Assembly (NCBI RefSeq): GCF_020447315.1 | Contig: NZ_JAJADQ010000001.1 | Span: 248,001-312,000 of the forward strand | Direction: 5' to 3' | From: Hymenobacter nitidus | GTDB lineage: Bacteria > Bacteroidota > Bacteroidia > Cytophagales > Hymenobacteraceae | Length of the DNA: 64,000 nt | Shown: positions 34,826-45,366 of the stretch, piece by piece | Layout of the letters: every line of letters begins with the position of its first letter | Position numbering within the stretch: position 1 is the first letter of the stretch | The notes under the pieces: model-generated | The model's database searches: none | Told to the model about the DNA's origin: nothing | Seen by the model: only the letters and a program-made list of their open reading frames with translations | Program-made: the position numbers and the translations under genes

Positions 34826-36100
34826 CTAGCTGGGGCGCCAGCTGGCAGAGTCGTTTGGTGCCGGCATCAGGCCATTTAGACCCAGCAGAATAAAAAACAG
34901 AGAGTACGTTAAGCCAATCTGGGTCTCCAGAGTGTACTCCACCAGAAATGACAAGGAGACAATAGCGTACTGCATAACCACCAGCGGCGAGAAGCGCGGC
35001 CAAGTCCAGAGCAAAGGGTAATAGAAGCTTAGAGTGAATATCAATACTCCGATAAGCCCGAATGCTACTGCCGAATAGATAAACTGATTGTGAGGCTGTA
35101 TATAGGAGGCCGTGCGGATGGTGGGGTAATCCTGCTGGTAATGAACGGCCATCTCCCCTTCCATATCGGCTTTTCCCACCCCAAACCAGGGATTGGCATG
35201 TACCAGCTTGGCTGCTACTTTGTAAGAGTACACCCGCGCTACGAGGGAATAATCGTTAGCGGCAGCCGTATTGTTCACCTTGCTAAGGTCCTCCCGTGTG
35301 TTGGTAAACTTGTTCCGAAATGTAGGAAAGGCCAGATAGCTCGCAGCCGGCAACAAGAGCAAAACCACTGCTAGCAGAACCGCTCGTTGAAACTGCCGGG
35401 CCTGAACTATCAGCCAGCCAATCGTTAGCAAGCCAATCGCATAAAAGGTAACCAAGCCGCTACGCACCGCTAGCAGATGCTGGAACAAGGCAAGTACTAC
35501 GGCAGCCAGAATCAATAGCCGACGTTGCAATGAGGAATGCTCATCGTCGAAGCATAGTAGCACCAAGGCCGCCGCTGTAGCCAAAGTTACCATGAGACTA
35601 AACCGAATATGGTCAGGTTCGGTGGGCATAATCTTCGAGTGTAGATACATCTCATTGATTTCAGCCGTATGAAGCAAATAGTTGCCGGTAGCTACCAACG
35701 CAGCCACCACGACACAACCAATGAAAAGCTGCCACAGCCTTTTCAGGTAGCAGGTAGGCAAACCAGGCAGCAGCCAGAACGACAACGGCAACAAAAGAAA
35801 CGGGGACTGCAGCACCACGTCCTGTCCATACTTTCCCAGGTTAGCTGCCTCCGTGTTCAAGCCAGCTGCTACGTGCAATAGAAACACGACCGACAGCGCC
35901 GCAAACACTTTCCAGTCCTTCCGAACAGTCTCCTGCCTCCGATGTAAAGCGGCGTAACAGGCAGCCGTTAGCGTAAGACCAACAATGCCGATACTGGGCA
36001 GAATCCGAAAAAAGCTGGCGACGAACAATCCCACAATAATGAAGGAGCAAAAAACTGCTGCGGCCAGGGTTAGACGTGGAACTGTTAGAAACGACTGCAT
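34826..36100 (-). CDS. O-antigen ligase-like (Wzy/WaaL family) membrane protein
   Basis: 424 residues with 10-12 hydrophobic segments and a large extracytoplasmic loop containing HANPWFGVGKADMEGEMAVHYQQ and PHNQFIYSAV, the Wzy_C/O-antigen-ligase pattern with conserved His and Gly. Members polymerise or ligate surface polysaccharides, or glycosylate proteins. It sits between rpsJ and rplC, splitting a normally contiguous ribosomal cluster. One sampled 60-base line is 50 percent G+C, against 63 percent in a line of the paralogue at 62111, which hints at separate origin. An alternative ATG lies 18 bases upstream. The substrate is unknown. Confidence 0.85.
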   Translation of the reverse strand: MQSFLTVPRLTLAAAVFCSFIIVGLFVASFFRILPSIGIVGLTLTAACYAALHRRQETVRKDWKVFAALSVVFLLHVAAGLNTEAANLGKYGQDVVLQSPFLLLPLSFWLLPGLPTCYLKRLWQLFIGCVVVAALVATGNYLLHTAEINEMYLHSKIMPTEPDHIRFSLMVTLATAAALVLLCFDDEHSSLQRRLLILAAVVLALFQHLLAVRSGLVTFYAIGLLTIGWLIVQARQFQRAVLLAVVLLLLPAASYLAFPTFRNKFTNTREDLSKVNNTAAANDYSLVARVYSYKVAAKLVHANPWFGVGKADMEGEMAVHYQQDYPTIRTASYIQPHNQFIYSAVAFGLIGVLIFTLSFYYPLLWTWPRFSPLVVMQYAIVSLSFLVEYTLETQIGLTYSLFFILLGLNGLMPAPNDSASWRPS

Positions 36101-36182
36101 AGATACTGGAGAGTACAAACAACTAGAGTTGGTGACGAATTTAGGTCAACTCAACGGTGCAAGTTGGCTAGTATATATAAGA

Positions 36183-36218
36183 AAACACCCCATCGGTCCG
36201 AAAACCAATGGGGTGTTT
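36183..36218 (-). terminator. Terminator after rpsJ (str operon)
   Basis: Arms aaacaccccat and atggggtgttt (11 bp) with a 15-base loop, followed on the minus strand by ttcttat. It lies 27 bases past the rpsJ stop and should end the rpsL-rpsG-fusA-rpsJ transcript before the ligase gene. Confidence 0.78.
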
Positions 36219-36245
36219 GTCTTAATTAACTAGAGAAACCGGTCC

Positions 36246-36551
36246 TCAGACTTTGATTTCAACGTCAACGCCGCTGGGCAGCTCAAGCTTCATCAGGGCA
36301 TCTACCGTCTTCGACGAAGTCGAGTAGATATCCACGAGGCGCTTGTAGGTGCAGAGCTGGAACTGCTCACGCGACTTCTTGTTCACGTGGGGCGAACGAA
36401 GAACGGTGAATTTTTCCTTGTCGGTCGGCAATGGAATCGGACCGCTTACGATAGCGCCCGTAGCCTTCACCGCCTTCACAATCTTCTCCGACGATTTATC
36501 CACCAAGTTGTGGTCGTAGGATTTGAGTTTAATGCGAATTTTCTGGTTCAT
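36246..36551 (-). CDS. rpsJ: 30S ribosomal protein S10
   Basis: 101-residue head protein, also the NusE transcription-antitermination partner of Nus[26 protein letters not shown] starts the fold, and [30 protein letters not shown] contains the loop that contacts 16S rRNA. Unusually it is not followed by rplC: a terminator and an O-antigen-ligase-like gene intervene. Confidence 0.98.
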   Translation of the reverse strand: MNQKIRIKLKSYDHNLVDKSSEKIVKAVKATGAIVSGPIPLPTDKEKFTVLRSPHVNKKSREQFQLCTYKRLVDIYSTSSKTVDALMKLELPSGVDVEIKV

Positions 36552-36572
36552 GTGATTTTGAATGAAAGCGGA

Positions 36573-38717
36573 TTAGCGAATGGCGTTACCCTTTTGCTTG
36601 GCAATGATGCCTTCGGCAAGGTTCTGGGGAACCTGGTCGTAGTGCGAGAACGTGAGCGACGCCGAAGCGCGGCCCGACGAAATCGTACGCAGGGTGGTTA
36701 CGTAGCCGAACAGCTCCGACAGCGGAACGTCAGCCTTGATAACGTTGGCGCCACCTTTGGTATCCATGCCTTTCATGATACCACGACGACGGTTCAAGTC
36801 ACCCGTTACGGAACCCGTGTACTCGTCTGGCGATACTACTTCTACGGCCATGATTGGCTCGAGCAGTTTAGGACCAGCCTGACGACCTGCTTCGCGGAAA
36901 CCACCGCGGGCAGCCAATTCGAACGACAGAGCGTCCGAGTCAACGTCGTGGTAGGAACCGTAGAACAGACGCACGCGCATGCCTTCGATGGGGAAGCCAG
37001 CCAACGGGCCGTTCTTCATGGCTTCTTCGAAACCTTTCTGAACCGGAGCAATGAATTCGCGGGGAATAACACCACCCGTGATGTCGTTGACGAACTCCAG
37101 ACCGGGTTTCTCCGGATCGGTCAGTTTCGGACCGAGTTCGAAGACGATATCACCGAATTTACCACGGCCACCCGTCTGCTTCTTATAGGTCTCGCGGTGT
37201 TCCACGGACTTCGTCAGAATCTCTTTGTAGGCAACCTGAGGAGCACCCTGGTTGATTTCAACCTTGAACTCACGACGCATCCGGTCGATGATGATTTCAA
37301 GGTGAAGCTCACCCATGCCTTTCAACACAGTCTGGCCGGTCTCGGGGTCGGTCTGAACAACCAGCGTGGGGTCCTCTTCCACGAGTTTGGCAATAGCCAT
37401 ACCCATTTTATCAACGTCAGCCTGAGTTTTGGGCTCAATGGCGTAGCCGATTACGGGCTCAGGGAAGCTCATCGACTCCAGTACCACGCGCGACTTCTCG
37501 TCGGTCAGCGTGTCGCCGGTTTTGATGTCTTTGAAGCCAACACCAGCAGCAATGTCACCCGCCTGAATCTTATCGATTGGGTTCTGCTTGTTGGAGTGCA
37601 TCTGCATCAGACGCGAGATACGCTCTTTCTTGTTCGTGCGGTTGTTGTGCACGTACGAACCGGCGTCCAGCACGCCGCTGTAGCAGCGGAAGAAGCACAA
37701 GCGACCTACGAAGGGGTCAGTTGCGATTTTGAAGGCCAGAGCGGTGAAAGGCTCGCTATTGTCGGGGTGACGCTCCACTTCAGCACCGGTCTCAGGATCG
37801 GTACCGATGATGGCGGGCATGTCGAGCGGCGAGGGCAAGTAAGCCATAACGCCGTCCAGCATGGACTGCACACCTTTGTTTTTGAAGGCCGAACCGCACA
37901 TTACGGGCGAGAACTTCATGTCGATAACCGCCTGGCGGATAACAACCATCATTTCCTCACGCGTGATGCTTTCTGGGTCTTCGAAGAATTTCTCCAGCAG
38001 ACGGTCGTCGTATTCGGCAACGCTTTCTACCAGCTTCTGACGCCACTCGGCTACGGTCTCTACCAGATCCTCGGGAACGGGGATTTCGTGGTACGACTTG
38101 CCCTGAGTAGCATCATCCCATACGATTGCCTTACCAGTCAGCAGATCGACAACACCCTTGAAGGTATCCTCGGCACCGATTGGAATCTGCAGCGGCACGG
38201 GGTTAGCGCCAAGCTTATCCTTAATCTCGTTAACGGCCTTGAAGAAGTCAGCACCGGCACGGTCCATCTTGTTGACGAAGCAGATGCGGGGCACCTTGTA
38301 CTTGTCAGCCTGACGCCATACAGTTTCCGACTGGGGCTCAACACCCGATACGGCACAGAACAGAGCAACAGCACCGTCGAGTACGCGCAGCGAACGTTCT
38401 ACTTCTACCGTGAAGTCAACGTGGCCGGGGGTGTCGATGAGGTTGATCTTGTACTGCTTGGTCTCCGCCGTTGGGTCACCGTTTGCGTCGGTGGGGTAGT
38501 TCCAGAACGTGGTGGTAGCAGCCGAAGTGATGGTGATACCACGCTCCTGCTCCTGCTCCATCCAGTCCATCGTGGCGGCACCTTCGTGCACTTCCCCGAT
38601 TTTGTGGGTCTTACCGGTGTAGTAGAGAATGCGCTCCGAAGTCGTGGTCTTACCGGCGTCGATGTGCGCCATAATCCCGATGTTCCGGAGATATTGCAGG
38701 TCTTTATTAACAGCCAT
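36573..38717 (-). CDS. fusA: Elongation factor G
   Basis: 714-residue GTPase driving tRNA-mRNA translocation. G motifs: P-loop [15 protein letters not shown] near residue 18, [21 protein letters not shown] near 96, [14 protein letters not shown] near 150. Domains II to V follow; the domain IV tip region includes [21 protein letters not shown]. Standard str-operon position between rpsG and rpsJ. Confidence 0.98.
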   Translation of the reverse strand: MAVNKDLQYLRNIGIMAHIDAGKTTTSERILYYTGKTHKIGEVHEGAATMDWMEQEQERGITITSAATTTFWNYPTDANGDPTAETKQYKINLIDTPGHVDFTVEVERSLRVLDGAVALFCAVSGVEPQSETVWRQADKYKVPRICFVNKMDRAGADFFKAVNEIKDKLGANPVPLQIPIGAEDTFKGVVDLLTGKAIVWDDATQGKSYHEIPVPEDLVETVAEWRQKLVESVAEYDDRLLEKFFEDPESITREEMMVVIRQAVIDMKFSPVMCGSAFKNKGVQSMLDGVMAYLPSPLDMPAIIGTDPETGAEVERHPDNSEPFTALAFKIATDPFVGRLCFFRCYSGVLDAGSYVHNNRTNKKERISRLMQMHSNKQNPIDKIQAGDIAAGVGFKDIKTGDTLTDEKSRVVLESMSFPEPVIGYAIEPKTQADVDKMGMAIAKLVEEDPTLVVQTDPETGQTVLKGMGELHLEIIIDRMRREFKVEINQGAPQVAYKEILTKSVEHRETYKKQTGGRGKFGDIVFELGPKLTDPEKPGLEFVNDITGGVIPREFIAPVQKGFEEAMKNGPLAGFPIEGMRVRLFYGSYHDVDSDALSFELAARGGFREAGRQAGPKLLEPIMAVEVVSPDEYTGSVTGDLNRRRGIMKGMDTKGGANVIKADVPLSELFGYVTTLRTISSGRASASLTFSHYDQVPQNLAEGIIAKQKGNAIR

Positions 38718-38745
38718 TGCTTTTATTGGGGTCTTAGATACTTAA

Positions 38746-38808
38746 GGTCTTAAGGTCTTGGGCTACTCAACAGAACAATCCGTCAAAAAAATCCAAGCCC
38801 TTAAGACC
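38746..38808 (-). other. Inverted and direct repeats in the rpsG-fusA gap
   Basis: ggtcttaagg (38746-38755) pairs with ccttaagacc (38799-38808) around a 43-base loop. The unit cttaaggt is also tandemly repeated at 38741 and 38749. It lies in a 113-base gap inside the str operon and could be a leader for S7-type feedback or a processing site. Confidence 0.5.
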
Positions 38809-38830
38809 CTAGAGTGCCTAATAACAATTG

Positions 38831-39298
38831 TTAGAAGCGGAAGTGCGAGAAGGCCTTGTTGGCTTCAGCCATGCGGTGGGTGTCGTCCTTCTTCTTAACA
38901 GAAGCACCTTCACCTTTAGCCGCGGCAATGATTTCGCCAGCCAGCTTGTCCTTCATGGTTTTCTCACCACGACGACGAGCGTACTGAATCATCCACTTAG
39001 CACCTACCGAGATACGACGGTCGGGGCGAACTTCGATTGGCACCTGGAAGGTAGCACCACCTACGCGGCGGCTCTTTACTTCTACGGTGGGCATTACGTT
39101 GTTCAGAGCCTTGCGCCACATTTCGAGACCGTTCTCCTTGGTGCGCTGCTCAACCAGTTCGCAGGCATCGTAGAAAATGGTGTAGGCAAGGTTTTTCTTT
39201 CCGTCATACATCATGTAGTTGACGAAACGAGTTACCAACGTCTCCTTGTACTTCGGGTCGGGAAGCAGGATGCGCTTCTTTGGTTTTGACTTTCTCAT
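38831..39298 (-). CDS. rpsG: 30S ribosomal protein S7
   Basis: 155 residues from [35 protein letters not shown]; a longer in-frame start adds 20 residues not typical of S7. Binds the 3' major domain of 16S rRNA and nucleates head assembly. The [27 protein letters not shown] segment is diagnostic. In E. coli S7 represses the str operon. Confidence 0.98.
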   Translation of the reverse strand: MRKSKPKKRILLPDPKYKETLVTRFVNYMMYDGKKNLAYTIFYDACELVEQRTKENGLEMWRKALNNVMPTVEVKSRRVGGATFQVPIEVRPDRRISVGAKWMIQYARRRGEKTMKDKLAGEIIAAAKGEGASVKKKDDTHRMAEANKAFSHFRF

Positions 39299-39382
39299 GA
39301 GTTTAGAAATGAGGGTGAGCAGCGGGAAGTGGGATAAGAACCATGTGCTATCCAGCACTGCGCGCTACCACACTCGTATCAA

Positions 39383-39811
39383 TTACTTTTTCTTGCCGGG
39401 TGCTGGTTTGCCGCCTTTGCCCGTAGCAGCAGGCTGACCTGGCTTGGGACGCTTGGCGCCATACTTCGAACGACGCTGGGTACGGCCGTTAACACCAGCG
39501 GTGTCAAGAGCACCACGGATGATGTGGTAACGCACGCCGGGAAGGTCTTTCACACGGCCACCACGGATCAGCACGATGCTGTGCTCCTGCAGGTTGTGGC
39601 CTTCACCGGGGATGTAGGCGTTAACTTCTTTGCCGTTGGTGAGACGCACACGGGCCACTTTGCGCATGGCCGAGTTCGGCTTCTTAGGCGTGGTGGTGTA
39701 CACGCGGGTGCATACGCCACGGCGCTGCGGGCACGAGTCAAGAGCCGGCGACTTCGACTTCGTCGTCAGCTTCTCGCGGCCTTTTCGTACTAATTGGTTA
39801 ATGGTAGGCAT
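39383..39811 (-). CDS. rpsL: 30S ribosomal protein S12
   Basis: 142-residue decoding-centre protein. The streptomycin-resistance region [24 protein letters not shown] (Lys near 43) and the [10 protein letters not shown] region near 90 are wild-type-like. The C-terminal 15 residues are a basic Gly/Pro/Lys tail ([16 protein letters not shown]). First gene of the rpsL-rpsG-fusA-rpsJ transcript, with a good promoter 50 bases upstream. Confidence 0.98.
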   Translation of the reverse strand: MPTINQLVRKGREKLTTKSKSPALDSCPQRRGVCTRVYTTTPKKPNSAMRKVARVRLTNGKEVNAYIPGEGHNLQEHSIVLIRGGRVKDLPGVRYHIIRGALDTAGVNGRTQRRSKYGAKRPKPGQPAATGKGGKPAPGKKK

Positions 39812-39860
39812 CTACGGATTGGTTTGTCAAGGAGGGTTCTCTCCCAAAAAATTAGGCTTG

Positions 39861-39892
39861 CAAAGGTATAAAAGCTACTCGGAAATAGCAAA
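39861..39892 (-). promoter_or_regulatory. Promoter of the str operon (rpsL-rpsG-fusA-rpsJ)
   Basis: Minus-strand TTTG (39892-39889), a 20-base spacer, then TACCTTTG (39868-39861): an exact fit to the Bacteroidota sigma-A consensus TTTG-N19-21-TAnnTTTG. The rpsL start is 50 bases downstream. Confidence 0.75.
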
Positions 39893-39965
39893 CAGGTTGA
39901 AATAGTTTGTTTTAGGAAACAAACGAAGTGCTTCTTCTGGTCGGTTTCAGACTTCTATCAAATGC

Positions 39966-40001
39966 AAAAAAGCCTTACGGATGAGTTCATAAGGCTTTTT
40001 T
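39966..40001 (-). terminator. Terminator after the DUF3467 gene
   Basis: Perfect 12-base stem aaaaaagcctta / taaggctttttt with a 12-base loop. The A/T runs make it a working terminator in both directions. It isolates the str operon promoter from upstream transcription. Confidence 0.85.
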
Positions 40002-40162
40002 AGAGTAAATACGTTCGTTGACGAGGAGCCTTTTGCTCTACAGTTCTTTTGTCATACAGCCCGACTTGGCTCGTTCATTTTATCCTGCTTTTGTATTCAA
40101 CGAAGAGCCGGCCTCTGTTTCCTCGATAAAAGCCGCTTCAGTTACTGTATTATTCCGAGGGA

Positions 40163-40495
40163 TTAGGCCTCCCCCATCGTGCCACCGAAACCTACCGGGT
40201 AGCTGGGCATGTCGTTTTGCTGCTTGATCGGGCCGAAGGTCTGCTCGAAACGTTCTACGTTATCCGCTAGGGCTGAGAGCAGCCGCTTGGCGTGCTCAGG
40301 CGTGACGATGATGCGGGCTTTCACCTTGGCTTTAGGTACACCCGGCATCAACCGAATAAAGTCGATGACAAACTCGCTGCTGCTGTGGGCTATCATAGCT
40401 AGATTGGCGTACTCGCCTTCAGCTATGGCTTCTGAGAGTTCGATGTTGATGGCATTAGGGTCCTGAGGTCCGGGAATTTCCTGGGGTTCGTTCAT
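40163..40495 (-). CDS. DUF3467 domain-containing protein
   Basis: 110-residue cytosolic protein matching DUF3467 over most of its length: NIELSEAIAEGEYANLAMIAHSSSEFVIDFIRLMPGVPKAKVKARIIVTPEHAKRLLSALADNVERFEQTFG. The family has no known function and is common in Bacteroidota, often near RNA polymerase genes as far as I recall. Here it is 12 bases after a hypothetical gene and lies between rpoC and rpsL, in its own unit ending at a strong terminator. Confidence 0.9.
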   Translation of the reverse strand: MNEPQEIPGPQDPNAINIELSEAIAEGEYANLAMIAHSSSEFVIDFIRLMPGVPKAKVKARIIVTPEHAKRLLSALADNVERFEQTFGPIKQQNDMPSYPVGFGGTMGEA

Positions 40496-40507
40496 GGGGT
40501 GTTTTTT

Positions 40508-40921
40508 TTACTGATTGCTGAAAGTAGACTCGATGAAGTCCATTACTTCAGCTACTGTTACGCTAAATGTTCCGGCTTGTCCGGCCAGAAAAGCTTCCCG
40601 CCAAAGTCCATAGCCTCCTTCAAACTCAGGAAGCGGGTCTGCGTGGCGTACTACATGTGTGACACTGGCAGTCAAAGCTTCCTCCGAAAAAGGCAGGTGG
40701 GACGCCGTAGTGCCGGGCTTTCCGTTCGGGTCAGCCGTTTTTAGCCTTAACCCATCTACGTGGACATGCACGACAACGGCGGTTCCGTGCTGCAGTTCCA
40801 CTTTGACTACGGTCAACAACGAATCTGTTTCGGCTGGTCTCGTGTGGTACTCCCAAACTTGTCCGACCTGAAACCGGGAAGTAGTAATGTCAACTAAAGG
40901 AACCGGAGCGTCGGCTGCCAT
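40508..40921 (-). CDS. Hypothetical protein upstream of the DUF3467 gene
   Basis: 137 residues, no signal peptide or membrane segment; not recognised. The first two thirds look beta-rich (FQVGQVWEYHTRPAETDSLLTVVKVEL...AVVVHVHVDGLRL). The end has an aromatic acidic helix region (FEGGYGLWREAFLAGQAGTFSVTVAEVMDFIESTF). It is separated from rpoC by a terminator and from the DUF3467 gene by 12 bases, so the two are probably one operon. Confidence 0.75.
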   Translation of the reverse strand: MAADAPVPLVDITTSRFQVGQVWEYHTRPAETDSLLTVVKVELQHGTAVVVHVHVDGLRLKTADPNGKPGTTASHLPFSEEALTASVTHVVRHADPLPEFEGGYGLWREAFLAGQAGTFSVTVAEVMDFIESTFSNQ

Positions 40922-40972
40922 ACATAGTAATTAAGAAGAGGATGAGTTGCTGCTAAAGCTAGTAAAAAGAAA

Positions 40973-41000
40973 AAGCCGACCGGATTTCTCCAGTCGGCTT
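40973..41000 (-). terminator. Terminator after rpoC
   Basis: Stem aagccgac / gtcggctt with a 12-base loop, followed on the minus strand by ttttcttttt. It ends the secE-to-rpoC transcript 19 bases past the rpoC stop. Confidence 0.85.
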
Positions 41001-41019
41001 CTCCAGTATTCACTTCAGC

Positions 41020-44000
41020 CTACTCAGCCGACACCTCACGCTTGGCACGCGAAGCACGAGTCTTCGGCTCGGGAGCATCCGACTTGGCAGGAGCCGTAAC
41101 CTCGGGCTCATCTTTCGAACCGACAACCTGACGCGTGTACTCGCGCAGACCGGTACCGGCCGGGATGAGGTGACCTACGATTACGTTCTCCTTCAGGCCC
41201 AGCAGTTCGTCGGCCTTGCCACGGATGGCGGCTTCCGACAGCACCTTGGTCGTTTCCTGGAAGGACGCGGCCGAGATGAACGACTGGGTACCGAGCGAAG
41301 CCTGGGTGATACCCTGCAGCGTGGGCCGCGATACGGCCGGCTGGGCTTCCCGAACTTCTACCAGTGCCAGGTCGCGACGACGCAGCGAGGAGTTCTCGTC
41401 GCGCAGGCGACGGGCACTCACAATCTGGCCGGGCTTCAGGTTCGTCGAATCGCCGGCATTCGTTACCACCTTCATGTCGATGATGGTATCGTTTTCTTCC
41501 ATGAAGACGATTTTGTCGATAACCTGGTGCTCAAGGAAGGTCGTGTCACCGGCGTCCAGAATCACAACTTTCTGCATCATCTGGCGAACGACCACCTCAA
41601 TGTGCTTATCGTTGATCTTCACACCCTGCAAGCGGTATACTTCCTGAATCTCGTTCACGAGGTATTCCTGCACGGCGCCGGGGCCCTGAATGCTCAGGAT
41701 GTCCGAAGGCGTAATGGCACCATCCGACAGCGGCATACCGGCGCGGATAAAGTCGTTGTCCTGCACCAGAATGTGCTTGGACAGCGGCACCATGTACTTC
41801 TTCTTCACGCCGTCTTTCGACTCGACGAAGATTTCGCGGTTACCACGCTTCACGGTACCGTAGGTTACTACACCGTCGATTTCCGACACAACAGCCGGGT
41901 TCGAAGGGTTACGAGCTTCGAAAAGCTCGGTAACGCGGGGCAGACCACCAGTGATGTCGCGGGTTTTACCCACGGCCCGAGGAATCTTAGCCAGAATGTG
42001 ACCAGCCTTGATTTTCTCGCCGTTGTCGACGTTGATGTGCGAACCTACCGGGATGCTGTAACCACGCTGGCCTTCCTCGGCGTCCTTCTTCCCAGCCTTC
42101 ACAATGATGGAGGGGTTCTGGGCCTTGTCACGGCTTTCGATAATTACTTTCTCGCGGTGACCGGTCTGCTCATCCGACTCCTCACGGTAGGTGACACCTT
42201 CCGTAATAGCGTCGTACTGGATAGTACCGTCAAACTCGGCCAAGATAACGGCGTTGTAGGGGTCCCAGTTGTTGAGCTCCTGACCTTTCTCTACCTCCTG
42301 GCCTTCATTGACCAGCAGGAACGAGCCGTACGGCACGTGGTTCGAGATATAGACCTTACCGGTGCCTTTCTCCACGATGCGGATTTCGCCCGAACGACCC
42401 ATTACCACTTTCACCGGCTCGCCTTCGGCGTTTACGGAATCAACGGTACGGATATCTTCGAACTCAACCACACCGGCGAACTTGGCGCGCAGGCTGGCTT
42501 CAACGGCAATGTTGGAAGCCGTACCACCTACGTGGAAGGTACGCAGCGTGAGCTGGGTACCAGGCTCACCAATCGACTGAGCGGCAATTACACCTACAGC
42601 TTCGCCTTTCTGGACCATGCGGCCCGACGACAGGTTACGGCCGTAGCACTTGGCGCAGATACCACGCTTCGATTCGCAGGTCAGCACCGAGCGGATTTCT
42701 ACCGATTCGATAGCCGTAGCATCGATGCGGCGGGTAATTTCCTCGGTAATTTCCGTACCAGCGGGCAGGATAACCTCGTCCGTCAGCGGGTCCACGATGT
42801 CGTGAACGGCTACGCGACCCAGGATACGCTCAGCCAGCGGCTCTACTACGTCCTCGTTGTCTTTCAACGCGAAGGTCTCGATGCCACGTAGGGTACCGCA
42901 GTCGTTTTCGTTTACGATTACGTCCTGCGACACGTCCACCAGACGACGGGTCAGGTAGCCGGCGTCAGCCGTCTTCAGAGCCGTATCGGCCAGACCCTTA
43001 CGGGCACCGTGGGTCGAAATGAAGTACTCGATTACATCCAGGCCTTCTTTGAAGTTCGACAGAATCGGGTTTTCGATAATCTCACCAACCGAACCCTGCA
43101 GCGACTTCTGCGGCTTAGCCATCAGACCCCGCATACCGCCGAGCTGACGAATCTGCTCACGCGAGCCACGGGCACCGGAGTGCATCATCATGTAAATCGA
43201 GTTGAAGCCCTGGTTCTCCTTTTCGAGGCGACCCATGAGGGTTTCAGTGATTTGGTTGTTGATACGCGTCCAGATGTCGATAACCTGGTTGTAACGCTCG
43301 TTGTCGGTAATCAGACCCATCTGGTAGTTCTGAGTAACGGCCTTCACGTCGTTCTGCGCCTGCAGAACCAGAGCATCTTTCTCTTTCGGAATCTGGATGT
43401 CGCCCAGACCCATCGACAGACCACCTTTATAAGCCGACTGGAAGCCCAGCGTCTTGATGTCGTCGAGGAACTGTGCGGTGCGGGCCATACCGGTCCGCTT
43501 GAACACCATCGAAATGATCTGCTGCAGCTTTTTCTTGGTCAGCAGCTCGTCCACGAAACCAACCTCGGCTGGTACCATTTGGTTGAACAGCACACGGCCG
43601 GCAACCGTCTCGATGATCTTCGTTACGAGGTTATCTTTCTCGTCGCGAATCTGCGTGCGCACCTTGATATAGGCGTGCTTCGAGAGCTGACCTTCGTTGA
43701 GGGCAATAACAACTTCCTCGTCGGAATAGAAGATGCGGCCTTCGCCCTGAATCTTCTCCTCGTCGGTGCTGCGCTTGCCTTTGGTCACGTAGTACAGACC
43801 CAGAACCATGTCCTGCGACGGTACCGCAATGGGCGCGCCGTTGGCAGGGTTCAGGATGTTGTGCGACGCCAGCATCAGCATAGAGGCTTCCAGGATAGCG
43901 GCCGGTCCCAGGGGAACGTGCACTGCCATCTGGTCACCGTCAAAGTCAGCGTTGAAGGCCGTACAAACCAGGGGGTGCAGCTGAATAGCTTTACCCTCGA

Positions 44001-45366
44001 TGAGGCGGGGCTGGAACGCCTGAATACCCAAGCGGTGAAGCGTAGGAGCCCGGTTGAGCAGCACTGGGTGGCCTTTCAGCACGTTCTCCAGAATGTCCCA
44101 TACCACGGCGTCCTTGCGGTCCACTATTTTCTTGGCCGACTTTACCGTTTTCACGATACCGCGCTCAATGAGCTTACGGATGATGAACGGCTTAAACAGC
44201 TCGGCCGCCATGTTCTTAGGCAGACCGCACTCATGCAGCTTCAGCTCAGGACCAACGACGATTACCGAACGACCAGAGTAGTCAACACGCTTACCGAGCA
44301 AGTTCTGACGGAAGCGGCCCTGCTTGCCTTTCAGCATATCGGACAGCGACTTCAGGGCACGGTTGCCTTCAGCGCGCACGGCGTTAACCTTACGCGAGTT
44401 GTCGAAGAGCGAGTCAACGGCTTCCTGCAGCATGCGCTTCTCGTTCCGCAGAATCACCTCGGGAGCCTTGATTTCGATCAGGCGCTTAAGACGGTTGTTA
44501 CGGATGATAACGCGACGGTACAGATCGTTCAAGTCGGAAGTGGCAAAACGGCCACCGTCCAGCGGTACGAGGGGGCGCAGCTCCGGCGGAATAACGGGCA
44601 CCATGCGGATAACCATCCACTCGGGCTTGTTTTCCACGCGGGTCGCAGCGTCACGGAAAGCTTCCACTACGCGCAGGCGCTTCAACGCCTCAGCTTTACG
44701 CTGCTGCGAAGTCTCGTGGGCGGCTGAGTCGCGGAGGCTATAGGACAGCTCGTCGAGGTTGGTGCGCTCCAGCAGGAGTTGCAGCGCATCAGCACCCATG
44801 CGGGCAATGAACTTGTTAGGGTCCTCGTTTGGCAGCATCTGGTTCTCGCGGGGGAGCTTGTCGATGATGTCGAGGTATTCGTCTTCGGTCAGGAAGTCCA
44901 GCTGCTGTACGCCTTCTTCGGCAAGCACACCAGGCTGCACAACTACGTACCGCTCGTAATAGATAATTTGGTCGAGCTTCTTGGTGGGCAGGCCCAGCAG
45001 GTAGCCGATTTTGTTTGGCAACGACTTAAAGTACCAGATGTGCGCTACGGGCACCACCAGTTCGATATGGCCCATCCGCTCCCGACGTACCTTCTTCTCG
45101 GTCACCTCCACGCCGCAACGGTCGCAGATGATGCCCTTGTAGCGAATCCGCTTGTACTTGCCGCAGTGGCATTCCCAGTCCTTCACAGGACCGAAAATCC
45201 GCTCGCAGAACAGGCCGCCCATCTCGGGCTTGTACGTCCGGTAGTTAATGGTCTCCGGCTTCACAACTTCGCCGTTCGACCGCTCCAGAATGGATTCGGG
45301 CGAGGCCAGCGAAATAGTGACTTTCGAGAAGTCCTGTACCAGTTTTTTGTTTTTTGCAAACGCCAT
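41020..45366 (-). CDS. rpoC: RNA polymerase beta' subunit
   Basis: 1448-residue catalytic subunit. The N-terminal zinc site is in [23 protein letters not shown] (near residue 68). The active-site motif [12 protein letters not shown], whose three Asp hold the catalytic Mg, is near 470. The second zinc site [16 protein letters not shown] is near 900. The trigger-loop region [21 protein letters not shown] is near 925. The C-terminus ends in a basic/acidic tail ([14 protein letters not shown]). An unusually long gap with hairpins precedes it. Confidence 0.99.
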   Translation of the reverse strand: MAFAKNKKLVQDFSKVTISLASPESILERSNGEVVKPETINYRTYKPEMGGLFCERIFGPVKDWECHCGKYKRIRYKGIICDRCGVEVTEKKVRRERMGHIELVVPVAHIWYFKSLPNKIGYLLGLPTKKLDQIIYYERYVVVQPGVLAEEGVQQLDFLTEDEYLDIIDKLPRENQMLPNEDPNKFIARMGADALQLLLERTNLDELSYSLRDSAAHETSQQRKAEALKRLRVVEAFRDAATRVENKPEWMVIRMVPVIPPELRPLVPLDGGRFATSDLNDLYRRVIIRNNRLKRLIEIKAPEVILRNEKRMLQEAVDSLFDNSRKVNAVRAEGNRALKSLSDMLKGKQGRFRQNLLGKRVDYSGRSVIVVGPELKLHECGLPKNMAAELFKPFIIRKLIERGIVKTVKSAKKIVDRKDAVVWDILENVLKGHPVLLNRAPTLHRLGIQAFQPRLIEGKAIQLHPLVCTAFNADFDGDQMAVHVPLGPAAILEASMLMLASHNILNPANGAPIAVPSQDMVLGLYYVTKGKRSTDEEKIQGEGRIFYSDEEVVIALNEGQLSKHAYIKVRTQIRDEKDNLVTKIIETVAGRVLFNQMVPAEVGFVDELLTKKKLQQIISMVFKRTGMARTAQFLDDIKTLGFQSAYKGGLSMGLGDIQIPKEKDALVLQAQNDVKAVTQNYQMGLITDNERYNQVIDIWTRINNQITETLMGRLEKENQGFNSIYMMMHSGARGSREQIRQLGGMRGLMAKPQKSLQGSVGEIIENPILSNFKEGLDVIEYFISTHGARKGLADTALKTADAGYLTRRLVDVSQDVIVNENDCGTLRGIETFALKDNEDVVEPLAERILGRVAVHDIVDPLTDEVILPAGTEITEEITRRIDATAIESVEIRSVLTCESKRGICAKCYGRNLSSGRMVQKGEAVGVIAAQSIGEPGTQLTLRTFHVGGTASNIAVEASLRAKFAGVVEFEDIRTVDSVNAEGEPVKVVMGRSGEIRIVEKGTGKVYISNHVPYGSFLLVNEGQEVEKGQELNNWDPYNAVILAEFDGTIQYDAITEGVTYREESDEQTGHREKVIIESRDKAQNPSIIVKAGKKDAEEGQRGYSIPVGSHINVDNGEKIKAGHILAKIPRAVGKTRDITGGLPRVTELFEARNPSNPAVVSEIDGVVTYGTVKRGNREIFVESKDGVKKKYMVPLSKHILVQDNDFIRAGMPLSDGAITPSDILSIQGPGAVQEYLVNEIQEVYRLQGVKINDKHIEVVVRQMMQKVVILDAGDTTFLEHQVIDKIVFMEENDTIIDMKVVTNAGDSTNLKPGQIVSARRLRDENSSLRRRDLALVEVREAQPAVSRPTLQGITQASLGTQSFISAASFQETTKVLSEAAIRGKADELLGLKENVIVGHLIPAGTGLREYTRQVVGSKDEPEVTAPAKSDAPEPKTRASRAKREVSAE

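Larger units (their letters stand above)
39812..40162. other. 351-bp intergenic region before rpsL
   Basis: Contains the rpsL promoter (39861-39892) and the terminator of the upstream DUF3467 gene (39966-40001). The rest, about 40002-40162, is A+T-richer and holds no convincing gene or structure. Confidence 0.6.

Noticed and set aside
36387-38753. 788-codon open frame on the plus strand opposite fusA
   Set aside because: EF-G is certain on the other strand, and the antisense product shows no family motif.
41170-44727. Two long plus-strand frames (573 and 572 codons) opposite rpoC
   Set aside because: Antisense of rpoC with no domains; the rpoC motifs are unambiguous.
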